64,000 nt of DNA from Ascidiaceihabitans sp023955215 (GCA_943788345.1 CALSPX010000011.1:282760-346759), one strand, 5' to 3'. Counted from the stretch's first letter, positions 45,507 to 53,826 are shown. The notes: a model not told the origin generated them from the letters alone. Numbers and translations are program-made.

Positions 45507-47063
45507 ATGATTAACGACTATGAATTTTCCCCTCCTTACACGCTGTCAAAGCGCAAGGGTAAGTTTTATGTATGTGTGACTGTACCATTGGAGCTGCGAC
45601 CGTTTTATTCTGAGAAACAGATAAGACGTTCGACTGGAACTATCGACAAGGCGGTAGCTAATGAGCGAGCTGCATTAAGATACGCGGAGCTGTTGGCAGA
45701 CTTGAAGGACAAAGCGTCTCGGTTAGACCCGTTCATCGAAGGCATTAGGAAGAATCTTTCACGTCACGCCATTGATGTTGGCGAATGGTACAGAAGTGGC
45801 ACTCTGAGTACCGTGTTGGTTGGTGAAGAAACTACTATCTTTAAGATGGGAGGGCCTTCTACTGTTGTGAGGATGGGGGATGGTACTGAGCGGCTCTACA
45901 AGTTGCGCGAGAAGGTACTCTGCAAGGATTATGCCGACGTCGCGTCCTTGATTACGACACTTGGATACGCCGTGCCTTCTCATCTTCTGGACATCTTACC
46001 AGAGTCTCAGAAAACCAAAATTGCTGACCTTGCTCGGCCAAGAAGTATTCCTGCATCTGCAATATTTAAGCACCCAGAGATGTTGTCCTCTGACATCGCT
46101 CGTGAGCTAATTGAACATTCTGAGGCTAGCCCCATAACTCCAATCGTTGTCTCGCTGGAAGAGGACTTAATTCTCTGCTTCTCCGATGTTGTTGAGGATT
46201 ACTTGGCTTCAAAGAATGCCGAGGCCAAGAAAGAACAATCTCAGAGACGCTTGGCGTGTGAACGTGTCATTAAATATTGTGGTGATCTGCCTCTAGCCGA
46301 ATATACACCGCTACATGCCTACGATCTCGCTAAAGCCATGGACGAGGCAAACTTCTCTCATGCCATGATTAAGAAGATGGTCAGCTACGGCACGGGCTTA
46401 TTTAAATACGCAGTTAAGAACCGTGACGGGCAGGGGCGACAGCTATTACAGGTCCAGCCTTGGGTTGATATTGGGTTAAGGGAATATGGTATAGCTAAGA
46501 GGAAGTACGTTCCGTTTCTTGACGACGAACTGCACGCTCTATTTGCTCAAGACATTCCACACCAAGAGCGGCTGTTGCTTTCAATTTTGGTAACTACAGG
46601 TATGCGACTAGATGAGGCAGCTTTGATGACTTGGGAGCGTCTGGCCGTTTATGATGGCGTCTGGTGCTTCTCCTTGGCAAATGATGTTGAAGACGTGAAG
46701 GTAAAGAACCACGGCTCAATGCGATACATTCCAGTACCAGAAGCCCTTAAACCAATCTTGGGCAATGGAGGTAAGGGCCGATTATTTAATTACAGGATTG
46801 ACCAAGACGGTAAGGCACAAGCCAAGGCATCTGATGCTGTTATGCCGTACATCCGCAATGTCACTAAGAATGATCGCAAAGTAGCCCACAGCATTAGAGG
46901 CAACTTCAAGGACTTTATTCGCGATCTAGGTGTCTCCAAGGAGATCAATGACTTCATCACAGGCCATGCTCAAGGTGACGTTGCTGGAAGGTACGGGAAG
47001 GGGCCATCAATGGATAAGCGTCTTGAGGTCATCAACCAGATTGAACACCCGTGGCTTAAGTAG
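45507..47063 (+). CDS. Tyrosine site-specific integrase (island 2)
   Basis: A 518-residue integrase, intact. The N-terminal arm-binding region begins PPYTLSKRKGKFYVCVTVP. The catalytic domain contains Arg in TTGMRLDEAALM near residue 370, a Lys/beta-hairpin in VKNHGSMRYIPVP, HxxR in AHSIRGNFKDF near 465, GHAQGD, and Tyr in VAGRYGKG near 495. It starts 121 bp after the tRNA-Ser CCA and directly after the left repeat array, which may also autoregulate it. It should catalyse integration and excision at the tRNA. Confidence 0.92.
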   Translation: MINDYEFSPPYTLSKRKGKFYVCVTVPLELRPFYSEKQIRRSTGTIDKAVANERAALRYAELLADLKDKASRLDPFIEGIRKNLSRHAIDVGEWYRSGTLSTVLVGEETTIFKMGGPSTVVRMGDGTERLYKLREKVLCKDYADVASLITTLGYAVPSHLLDILPESQKTKIADLARPRSIPASAIFKHPEMLSSDIARELIEHSEASPITPIVVSLEEDLILCFSDVVEDYLASKNAEAKKEQSQRRLACERVIKYCGDLPLAEYTPLHAYDLAKAMDEANFSHAMIKKMVSYGTGLFKYAVKNRDGQGRQLLQVQPWVDIGLREYGIAKRKYVPFLDDELHALFAQDIPHQERLLLSILVTTGMRLDEAALMTWERLAVYDGVWCFSLANDVEDVKVKNHGSMRYIPVPEALKPILGNGGKGRLFNYRIDQDGKAQAKASDAVMPYIRNVTKNDRKVAHSIRGNFKDFIRDLGVSKEINDFITGHAQGDVAGRYGKGPSMDKRLEVINQIEHPWLK

Positions 47064-47067
47064 CTAA

Positions 47068-47143
47068 ACCTTTATTCTTATCTTATGGCTCATGCTGGAT
47101 GCCAAGGCGGGTGCGATTTCCCCCTCATAATCTGGAGGGTCCC
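47068..47143 (+). repeat. Post-gene repeat element, copy 1
   Basis: A 76-bp element that starts 5 bp after the integrase stop. It shares ACCTTTATTCTTAT, CTGGATGCCAAGGCGGG and ATCTGGAGGGT with a second copy at 48370-48445, also about 5 bp after a stop codon. Weaker similarity (TGCCGCCC) continues further downstream in both. Confidence 0.8.
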
Positions 47144-47287
47144 ATATCGCTTGGGAGGTTCTAACGGGTTGTCTAAAAGGAGTGCCGCCCTAGGTAAGGT
47201 TCCATACTTGTACTTTCTATAGCTGCCTGTACCGTAGCCCCTAATAGAAAGCACCAGATCACGTCATGTACTGAAAGGTGTGCCGTT

Positions 47288-47866
47288 ATGAAATCAATAA
47301 TAGAGTTCACAGACTTTAAAGAGTTTGGAATTATCTTCTCTGCCTTCGTGCTAGCTTATGCGCTTGTTGATTTTGTTGTAGAGCCCATCCAGCATCAGTT
47401 TCTGAGCAGCAGCACCATGGCAGGTAGCTTACTGTTCATCCCACATGGTATCCGTGTCCTTGCTGTATGGCTTTGCGGTGTACGTGCCATCTTACCTCTG
47501 ATTGCGGCTGAATTTTTAGGTGGCATATTTCTATGGCAACCAGACGTTAGCTTGGATGTCTTGCTTGGATCATCAATGGTTGGAGGTTTGTGCGTTTACT
47601 TGACGTTCGAGTTGTTTCGCCTTGCAGGTATAGAATTGCGCCCAGACGGGAAAGACTCTGCTCTTGCCAACTGGAAGTCGCTTATTCTGCTCGCCAGTAT
47701 AGCCTCGGTTTTCAACTCTATAGGAAAGCAAATCTTTTTTGGAAGCCTTGCGCCATTAACAGATGAGATTTTGATCTTGGCAATGTTCTGGATAGGCGAC
47801 ACGTTAGGGACGTTTGCTTGTTTACTTCTTTTGATAGGAATCAGAAGACGCTTTCGGTTGTGGTAG
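47288..47866 (+). CDS. MASE1-like integral membrane protein without output domain
   Basis: A 192-residue protein with five or six membrane helices. LLFIPHGIRVLAVWLCG near residue 48 and WIGDTLGTFACLLLL near the C-terminus resemble the MASE1 sensory membrane domain found in front of GGDEF or kinase domains. No output domain follows, so it would be a stand-alone membrane sensor or a different family. It is alone between two copies of the post-gene repeat. Assignment by resemblance only. Confidence 0.5.
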   Translation: MKSIIEFTDFKEFGIIFSAFVLAYALVDFVVEPIQHQFLSSSTMAGSLLFIPHGIRVLAVWLCGVRAILPLIAAEFLGGIFLWQPDVSLDVLLGSSMVGGLCVYLTFELFRLAGIELRPDGKDSALANWKSLILLASIASVFNSIGKQIFFGSLAPLTDEILILAMFWIGDTLGTFACLLLLIGIRRRFRLW

Positions 47867-48083
47867 ATGCAGTCGTCTGACCTTGAGGCACTCCCACCAT
47901 TTTTAATTAGCTTAATAAATTAGCATAGTGTACGGGATGAGCAGGCCACAAAAAAACGGCCAGCTTACAGAGATGCAAGGCTGACCGCTCAGGGTGGGGA
48001 AGAGTTATTTACTAGTAAAATTGTATATCACTATGATACTACGATAGGGTGGTTAAGTTTAACAGTCAAGTAAGGATTTAAGT

Positions 48084-48365
48084 ATGAGCAAGTTTAATAC
48101 CTTCGTTCAGCTCAAAGAGTTGATGTTCGCCATGGAGCAAGACCTAGGCATCAGCGAACTGTCTGAACCTGAGAAGTGCGTATTCTCTTGCATTGTCCAA
48201 GCTAGTGCGACTGGTGAGCCCATCAGCACAAAGTCCATTGAACAACATATCCTTACCTCTAACATGTCTCGACCTACATTGTTCAGGAGTATCAAGCAGC
48301 TCCTAGCAAAGGAAATTATTAGCCAGCCAAGCCATGGTAAGTACCTAGTCGCAGCTTCAAGCTAA
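48084..48365 (+). CDS. Small winged-helix DNA-binding protein
   Basis: A 93-residue protein. LSEPEKCVFSCIVQASATGE opens a winged helix, ISTKSIEQHILTSNMSRPTLFRSIKQLLAKE gives the helix-turn-helix, and ISQPSHGKYLVAA is the wing. A MarR-like or ROS-like regulator is plausible. It is probably the control protein of island 2. An AT-rich promoter region and the hairpin GGCCAGC...GCTGACC (about 47956-47985) lie upstream. Confidence 0.65.
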   Translation: MSKFNTFVQLKELMFAMEQDLGISELSEPEKCVFSCIVQASATGEPISTKSIEQHILTSNMSRPTLFRSIKQLLAKEIISQPSHGKYLVAASS

Positions 48366-48369
48366 CCGT

Positions 48370-48445
48370 ACCTTTATTCTTATGTTGTGGTTCATACTGG
48401 ATGCCAAGGCGGGGGCAAAAGTACCTGTATGATCTGGAGGGTTCC
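48370..48445 (+). repeat. Post-gene repeat element, copy 2
   Basis: Second copy of the 47068-47143 element, 5 bp after the winged-helix gene stop. The ends are well conserved and the middle differs. It could be a shared 3'-UTR, a processing site or a small-RNA seed. Confidence 0.8.
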
Positions 48446-48555
48446 CTTCGGCCTACAGCAGAGACTGTAAAGACCCTCACAGTCCACCTAAGAAGCAATC
48501 CGAAGTCATGCCGCCCATGAGCTAGAAGCCATGAGTGACGCTGTGTGTGCCTCTG

Positions 48556-49129
48556 TTAAGCTACCTTCAAGCAGCGATAGTAACTCGCCTTCGACATGCC
48601 TAATTGCTCTTGTATCTTCACACGATCAACACCAGCAGCCACCAGAGCTTTAACCTTGTCAGCTTGGTTCATAGCTTTGGGAACACGGCCTTTGTATTTG
48701 CCTTCCGCTTGCGCTCTCTTGATGCCTTCGACCTGACGTTCCTTCATCATCTCACGTTCGAACTGTGCGACAGAGACCATCATGTTCAGGATCAGCTTGC
48801 CTGTAGCTGTTGATGTATCAACTCTTTCGTTGCCCATACGACAGGATAACTAAGCCAGCACCTTTAGCTTCGATCTGTTCTAACAAGTCGCCCATGTGAG
48901 ATACTGAACGGGCTAGACGATCCAGTTTAGTAACGACCAGCTTGTCGCCTTCACGTAGCATATCAATGGCTGTTTCCAGTTGAGTACGAGTGGCGACAGC
49001 AGACACTTGCTCTTGGTACGTACGTTCACACCCATACGTGTTCAGTTCTACGAGTTGGGCCTCAAACCCTGCTTGTTGATCTACTGTACTAGTTCTGGCG
49101 TATCCGATTAACATCTGTTGTCTCTCCAC
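48556..49129 (-). pseudogene. Serine recombinase (resolvase family), frameshifted
   Basis: The N-terminal catalytic part is read from 49129 (MLIGYARTSTVDQQ, with the nucleophile Ser in YARTSTVDQ, and VTKLDRLARSVSHMGDLLEQ). The frame closes shortly after AGLVILSYG. From 48837 the next frame continues MGNERVDTSTATGKLILNM, EREMMKERQ and a C-terminal helix-turn-helix (VKIQEQLGMSKASYYRCLK). One extra T in TCGTATGGGC around 48838 explains the break. Restored length is about 190 residues. Upstream are several GAGAC motifs that could be res subsites. Confidence 0.85.
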
Positions 49130-49336
49130 TTATCGAATCATTAAAGCCTAAGGTTTATATGAGACTAACATGGTATCAGTGGTGGAGCAAGTTATTGAGA
49201 CGAAGCTACTTAAATTAAGACTGATGAGTGTGTCTCATATGAGGTGTCACATGGGCGAGAGCTATTGAGACACTCGGAACTGGCGGATCAGTTCTGATAG
49301 ATATACGTTTGCTAAGAAAACTGGAGAGAGCGAATA

Positions 49337-49696
49337 ATGGAACTCATTTCTAAAATCTATGTGGGCCTAATTGAGTTCATACTTTTTCTGCTATTCGTCA
49401 TCCCTTTGTTTTTAGTTGTAACGACCATGATTACTGGTGACGCCGACACTTTCAACTTTATGGGCCAATGGTTCGGTAGCACTTTCTTCTTGGTGTTAGG
49501 TCTGCTCGTATATTATCTGATTGTGATATTTGTGTTTGGTCTGCTCTCTATCTCCATTTCTAATTATCATAGCCTCAAACGTATTGCCGATTTGCTCGAG
49601 GCACAGACTACTACCCGTAAAATGAGTGAACCTCAGTTGGCCAAACCAACAAATGCTCACCCCAATAGAGAAGAACCTCCTTTGAACAGACAATAA
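49337..49696 (+). CDS. Small two-helix membrane protein
   Basis: A 119-residue protein with two membrane helices (EFILFLLFVIPLFLVV near residues 12-30 and FFLVLGLLVYYLIVIFVFGL near 47-70) and a polar C-terminal tail of 45 residues (KRIADLLEAQ, then Pro- and Asn-rich). A GAGAG ribosome site precedes the ATG. No family is recognised. It is island cargo next to the HNH-AP2 gene. Confidence 0.6.
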   Translation: MELISKIYVGLIEFILFLLFVIPLFLVVTTMITGDADTFNFMGQWFGSTFFLVLGLLVYYLIVIFVFGLLSISISNYHSLKRIADLLEAQTTTRKMSEPQLAKPTNAHPNREEPPLNRQ

Positions 49697-49901
49697 AAAG
49701 TGTGGTGACAGAGTTATGGGTGAACCAATGCTATCGTGAACTGCTCACGCTTGATGGAAATTAAAGTCTCCTAAGGGAGTTGTTGCCACGAGCTGAGAAC
49801 ACGAATTGTTACATTTCGGTATATGCGTTTAGTGACACCATCACTGTAACAAGCCAACTTTTATGTTGTGGCGGTCAGTTCCCCTGACTTAGCAATTTCA
49901 C

Positions 49902-50594
49902 ATGGATAAATTAGACTTAGATAAAAACCTGTATGACAAGATACATCACGTCACTGAGACTATGGATCACGACAAATACAGAAGCGTAGTTCTAACCAAA
50001 GGCTACCGTGCTGTGGTCGATGCAAGCATATATCATCATATCAAACCCTACCGATGGCATAGCGTAGTTCCGTTCAAGTCTAGTGGTTACGTCTATGCAA
50101 GAACTGGTCAGATTATTCGGGGGGAATACGTCCTACTGCACAACTACGTGCTATCGCTTTATCTCCACGGCAAATACGATCCCTCTGTTAAGCAAGCAAC
50201 CTTCAACAACAAGCTGACACTCGATTGTCGCCTCAATAACCTGCTCAATAACTTCGGACGCCAAGCAGCGATGCGTAATAGGAGGCCCAAATCCAATACC
50301 ACCTCAAGATATAAGGGCGTCCGTAAACGTATCCAGAACGGCAAATTGAAGTGGCGATCACAAATTATGAATGGGTCGACGCAGTTCGCTCTTGGATCAT
50401 TCGATAGCGAAGAATACGCGGCAATGGTCTATGATGCTGCGGCTTGGGTTCTCTTTGGGGCATCAGCCCATTATAACTTTCCTGTAGGTACCCCTGACGC
50501 GCGCCAGCGTGAGATCGCGACCAATCAAATTCAGAAGAAGCTGTTTAAGTTAGGCGAGCCATTACTTAATCCAGAAGACCTTGTTGACCTTTAG
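49902..50594 (+). CDS. HNH endonuclease with AP2/ERF DNA-binding domain
   Basis: A 230-residue protein. The N-terminal half resembles an HNH nuclease (YHHIKPYRWHS, YVLLHNYVL, LTLDCRLNNLLNN). The C-terminal part is an AP2 domain (SRYKGVRKRIQNGKLKWRSQI, FALGSFDSEEYAAMVYDAAAW, FGASAHYNFP). HNH-AP2 fusions are homing-type endonucleases of phages and mobile elements. The usual N-terminal HNH Asp-His pair is not clear, so activity is uncertain. It stands between the membrane protein and a convergent polymerase-like gene. Confidence 0.82.
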   Translation: MDKLDLDKNLYDKIHHVTETMDHDKYRSVVLTKGYRAVVDASIYHHIKPYRWHSVVPFKSSGYVYARTGQIIRGEYVLLHNYVLSLYLHGKYDPSVKQATFNNKLTLDCRLNNLLNNFGRQAAMRNRRPKSNTTSRYKGVRKRIQNGKLKWRSQIMNGSTQFALGSFDSEEYAAMVYDAAAWVLFGASAHYNFPVGTPDARQREIATNQIQKKLFKLGEPLLNPEDLVDL

Positions 50595-50864
50595 GTAAAT
50601 CAACTAGTGCCTTGTCGATTTTACATCCATGATGGATCGCATGTTGCAGTTATGAACGACAACAGAAAAGACTTATCGTAATTGATAACCATAACGGTAA
50701 AGCCATTACATTACTCTCAGACACGTAGTGGTGATATTTAAGTCTTATTCTTATAAGAAATACCTACGTCTTATTATTCTTATATATTATATTACTAGGT
50801 GATTATAATCCTAAGGGAGGAGTTCGAGAGGGTATAGCAAGCCTTTTCTATCGCAGCCTTATTC

Positions 50865-52223
50865 TTAAGGGCTTCTAAGGCCGCTTATAAGACGCTTCTC
50901 CTTGCCATCCCTCTCAATGGAAAATGCTGGGGCTATCGATGTCCAACCGTTCTCAAGGCAATAGCTGACATACTCTTTTTGGAGTTCTTTACCTACGTCG
51001 AGGGCATCATCTTCCTGACAGATCAAGCAATCATGGAGGATGAAGATTGGCTTTTGCAGTCGCTCTACCAAACGCATCATTATCTCAACTTCGTGCATGG
51101 CAAGCGTCTCGCTATACAAGTCTGTCTTATGCAAAGACTGGAGGCACTCGTATGCAGGGATGATAGCTGAACGTATCTCTGACAGTCGGTCCTGACTGAT
51201 GTTAGCCTTCATTATCATTTTTGTTGGTTGGTATTGCTTAGATGTCCCTCCACCAATGGCAGAGTTGATGACCGCTTTAACTTCCGATCTGTCGATGCCC
51301 TTGAAATGGTGGGGCAGCTGATAAGGGTCTTCAAACCTTGTCGTGAATGGCACATGGCCTGTGATCGAACATAATAGCGTTAGAAACATGCCGCTTACGT
51401 CCACCTCCGCAACAGGCTTGCCGCCAATCGTGCATTTGAGGCGTTCCACCTTCCGCATAGATGTCCACGGGCCATATAACCTTCCGCCTTTGGTAAGTTT
51501 GGCATCACTGAACGATCTATGAGCTGTCCACATTTGATGCTGCGTATTGTCACCATAAGTCAGTGGTGTCTTCTTCCAGAGCGCCCATAATGCCTTAGTC
51601 CGCTTATCAGTTTCACGATCCACAACTTTGGTCTTCAATCCTGATGACTTGGTTGCATAAATGAAGCTCTCATTCGACTTAAATGCGATGCCATGAGCCT
51701 TGCTCGGTACAAAGTCAGCGATCAGGTAACCATGACAATTCCCGTCACCATCATGCAGGTTAATTTCGGCATAAACGTTATGTTGTATCCAGCCGTGCTT
51801 AATCAGCGCCTTCCGTAGCTTGCTGGCGATCTTGTAGCCAACCCCTGACCTGACACGCCAATACGTTTCGTCATGGGGCCATCCAATAATCATTTGCCCA
51901 CCCTTGCGATTAACACGGTCTTCAAGGCGTTGGGCTTGCGTAAGGAAGCTGGACAACAGGACGCGAACCTTTGCATTGGCCGTTGGCCTTTCTCCAAGGC
52001 ATCCTAAGTCTGCTAGAAGCTGGTCGATGGCTACTGTTCCGCTCTCCGTGGAAGGTTCTATTAGTGGGGATATGACTTCATCGAACTGGTCGCGAAATGG
52101 ATTTGATTCCGTCTTGGTACTAATCAGTTTAGTGCGCGTCATTTGAACATCCGTGGCCAAAGGGTGGTAAAGTTTCGCAAGAGCGTTATTCATGCCCGCA
52201 ACATTCTTAATTGACCAGCTCAT
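50865..52223 (-). CDS. Putative divergent family A-fold polymerase (island 2)
   Basis: A 452-residue intact protein. The C-terminal half shows GGRLYGPW (246-253), VAEVDVSGMFLTLL (Asp275), DPY (299-301), DRSEVK (Arg312, Lys316) and IFILHDCLI (His397-Asp398). The order and spacing mirror the island 1 protein at 27874-29355 (for example GGR to Asp 29 versus 30 residues, Asp to Arg 37 versus 41). The set corresponds to motifs A, B and C of family A or T7-like palms, with HDC here and HDS there. The N-terminal half has no recognised exonuclease or primase motif. Function is inferred. Confidence 0.58.
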   Translation of the reverse strand: MSWSIKNVAGMNNALAKLYHPLATDVQMTRTKLISTKTESNPFRDQFDEVISPLIEPSTESGTVAIDQLLADLGCLGERPTANAKVRVLLSSFLTQAQRLEDRVNRKGGQMIIGWPHDETYWRVRSGVGYKIASKLRKALIKHGWIQHNVYAEINLHDGDGNCHGYLIADFVPSKAHGIAFKSNESFIYATKSSGLKTKVVDRETDKRTKALWALWKKTPLTYGDNTQHQMWTAHRSFSDAKLTKGGRLYGPWTSMRKVERLKCTIGGKPVAEVDVSGMFLTLLCSITGHVPFTTRFEDPYQLPHHFKGIDRSEVKAVINSAIGGGTSKQYQPTKMIMKANISQDRLSEIRSAIIPAYECLQSLHKTDLYSETLAMHEVEIMMRLVERLQKPIFILHDCLICQEDDALDVGKELQKEYVSYCLENGWTSIAPAFSIERDGKEKRLISGLRSP

Positions 52224-52238
52224 TAGGTATCGACAACC

Positions 52239-52620
52239 CTAAGTCCTGCCCTCTTGGGATGGAGCTATTGCAGTATTTACTGCATTTCCACTTTGGTATT
52301 GATTGTTTCCGTCACCACCTTTCGGTCCTACACCAAGTGCCTCTGCGTGTTCTTTGGCTGATGGAGCCATTATGCAATCTTGCATATTGCCACTTTGGTA
52401 TTGGTTACCACGCTCCCCACCCCGTTCTTGTACACCTAAAGCAGTAGCACGTTGTACGTAGAAAAACTCTTTCTCTTTGTTATTGATGTGACGTGTGCCA
52501 TCTACGTTAGTAGCTGATACATAGTCCCACGCCTCTGATGGACACCAAGAGCATCGCGTGTCTTTTGCCGTGGGACCATTACGCAATCTTGCGTATTGCT
52601 TTTAGCTTCTCTGACTGTCT
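52239..52620 (-). pseudogene. Repeat-protein remnant with ALGV and NQYQSGN units
   Basis: A frame from about 52586 ends at 52239 and contains two similar units: ATALGVQERGGERGNQYQSG then NMQDCIMAPS, and ALGVGPKGGDGNNQYQSG then NAVNTAIAPS. A third related unit (SNTQDCVMVPRQKTRDALGV) lies upstream in another frame near 52540-52600, so a frameshift split the protein. At the DNA level each unit has a small palindrome: TGCAGTATTTACTGCA near 52267, ATGCAATCTTGCAT near 52372 and ACGCAATCTTGCGT near 52572. I do not recognise the family. Confidence 0.45.
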
Positions 52621-52703
52621 GTCGCCACCCGATCTTTCACACCAAATGGCCAGCAACGTCTGAAAACATATGCTGACCACTAGGTTCTTTTGGGAACTAA
52701 TCT

Positions 52704-53207
52704 TTAGCTCTGATAGAAAGACACACCGTAGCTTTCGCCGTCTAACTCGACAGCACTCTTACGGTTAGCGGCCTTAGAAATCGTTCCTCGTCTTAGCTTG
52801 TAGTCTTTCTCAAGCTGAGCTGCGTCAAGGATTGTCATGTGTGGCGCGCCTTGATCGTCGGTTAAGGAGTAAACCGTCTTATACCGAAAGTCGGTTCCAG
52901 TCTCATGTGCCTTCAAAAAGATTGCGAAGCTACCTGTTCTCTCTCTTGTGTAGCCCAATGCACTCGCAGTCACATTCTCTACTTGCCAGACTTCCCAGAG
53001 TGATTGGTGCTTGGCTGGTATCTTAAAGATGACACGACACTTATCATCGTCTTCCTTGTAGCCCTGTCTGCTTAGTCTGTCGGAAAGGTCGCTCGTGCTA
53101 CCGACTTTCTCCCCTATGATTTCATATATGATAATCTCTCTGGTGCATGGTGTTGCTTGCGCTTTCTCTTTCAGCTTCCAGAAGCTCTTCGGCATTGGTT
53201 TAGTCAT
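52704..53207 (-). CDS. Possible divergent GIY-YIG-type endonuclease
   Basis: A 167-residue protein. IIIYEIIGEKVGSTSDLSDR near residue 25 resembles the GIY-YIG core strand pair and following helix, and WQVENVTASALGYTRE could carry the catalytic Glu. The C-terminal QLEKDYKLRRGTISKAANRK looks like a helix-turn-helix. The match is loose: the GIY half is replaced by IYE. If correct it would be a site-specific nuclease of the island. Confidence is limited without a profile search. Confidence 0.5.
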   Translation of the reverse strand: MTKPMPKSFWKLKEKAQATPCTREIIIYEIIGEKVGSTSDLSDRLSRQGYKEDDDKCRVIFKIPAKHQSLWEVWQVENVTASALGYTRERTGSFAIFLKAHETGTDFRYKTVYSLTDDQGAPHMTILDAAQLEKDYKLRRGTISKAANRKSAVELDGESYGVSFYQS

Positions 53208-53649
53208 TCATCATATCCTTAATTGTTAGCCATGATTGGCTGTTAGGTTTGATGAAGGGACAGGCTGCTATGTTAGCTTTGACAGCCTAACTTGAGTTGG
53301 TCTGGGTCGAGAACCTAGATTTGTCCCTTCACGTTCCAACGGGGACAAATTAGGATCGGAGAGACTGGCCCACCTTAGTGTCACGCTTGAATCTAGGGCC
53401 ACTGAGGCATCCCTGAGCAGTTCAACCAAGACGTACAGGCTAAAGAAATTAGTTGCGCTTAGAGGCCAGAATCGCAGCCATACAGCTTACTTGTTTCGCG
53501 CTACAACATGCGTCTGGGCGTATGTATCCCTCGAATGGAATCATAATCAACGTATTGGCATTCACGCAGATACGGTTAGCGGCTGAGGGCATAAGGTGCG
53601 GTGCAGCATGAAGTGAAAAGAATTTTGATTGGTGTGATTTCAATCTGCA
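53208..53649. other. Gene-poor right end of island 2
   Basis: No confident gene. An inverted repeat GGGACA...TGTCCC-like pair lies near 53256-53355. On the minus strand a short frame ending at 53449 (with NANTLIMIPFEGYIRPDACC) has some protein-like character but no supported start; it may be a gene fragment. Confidence 0.3.
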
Positions 53650-53685
53650 TTGGACCCTACGATGGACCCTATGACGGACCCTATT
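53650..53685 (+). repeat. Right array of 12-bp repeats (candidate integrase arm sites)
   Basis: Three tandem units, TTGGACCCTACG, ATGGACCCTATG and ACGGACCCTATT, in the same orientation as the left array and 60 bp inside the right att core. The left array is 70 bp inside the left core. The near-symmetric placement fits arm-type binding sites of a tyrosine integrase. Confidence 0.85.
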
Positions 53686-53745
53686 TGATCTAGGGCATTC
53701 TATAGATATGCTATTCATATCAGTATTTTAGGTGTTCTTGGATGA

Positions 53746-53766
53746 GAATCCCTGTTCCTCCGCCAT
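53746..53766 (+). repeat. Island 2 right attachment repeat
   Basis: Identical to 45366-45386; it is the tRNA-Ser 3' tail left at the right junction. The hairpin ACCACTTTTAGTGGT follows immediately (53767-53781), perhaps the original tRNA-Ser terminator displaced by the insertion. Confidence 0.9.
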
Positions 53767-53826
53767 TACCACTTTTAGTGGTTGGTAAAACTTCCCTCTA
53801 CATACCCTCGAAATTACTTCAAATCC

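Larger units (their letters stand above)
45387..53766. mobile_element. Island 2, an integrative element in tRNA-Ser(UGA)
   Basis: An 8.4-kb insert bounded by a 21-bp att repeat. It encodes an intact tyrosine integrase, a small membrane protein family member, a winged-helix protein, a broken serine recombinase, another membrane protein, an HNH-AP2 protein, a polymerase-like protein, a repeat-protein remnant and a GIY-YIG-like protein. There are no capsid, packaging or conjugation genes. It looks like a small satellite-type or self-excising element, still potentially mobile because its integrase and both arm arrays are intact. Confidence 0.88.

Noticed and set aside
47954..47986. The GGCCAGC...GCTGACC hairpin as a firm terminator
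   Set aside because: The stem has a mismatch and no T run follows. A similar hairpin near 52648-52678 suggests a recurrent motif, but the role is unclear.
48830..48845. Programmed ribosomal frameshift in the serine recombinase
   Set aside because: There is no slippery heptamer or downstream structure at the junction; a single extra T explains it better.
25641..53766. The islands as prophages
   Set aside because: No terminase, portal, capsid, tail or lysis genes are visible in either island.
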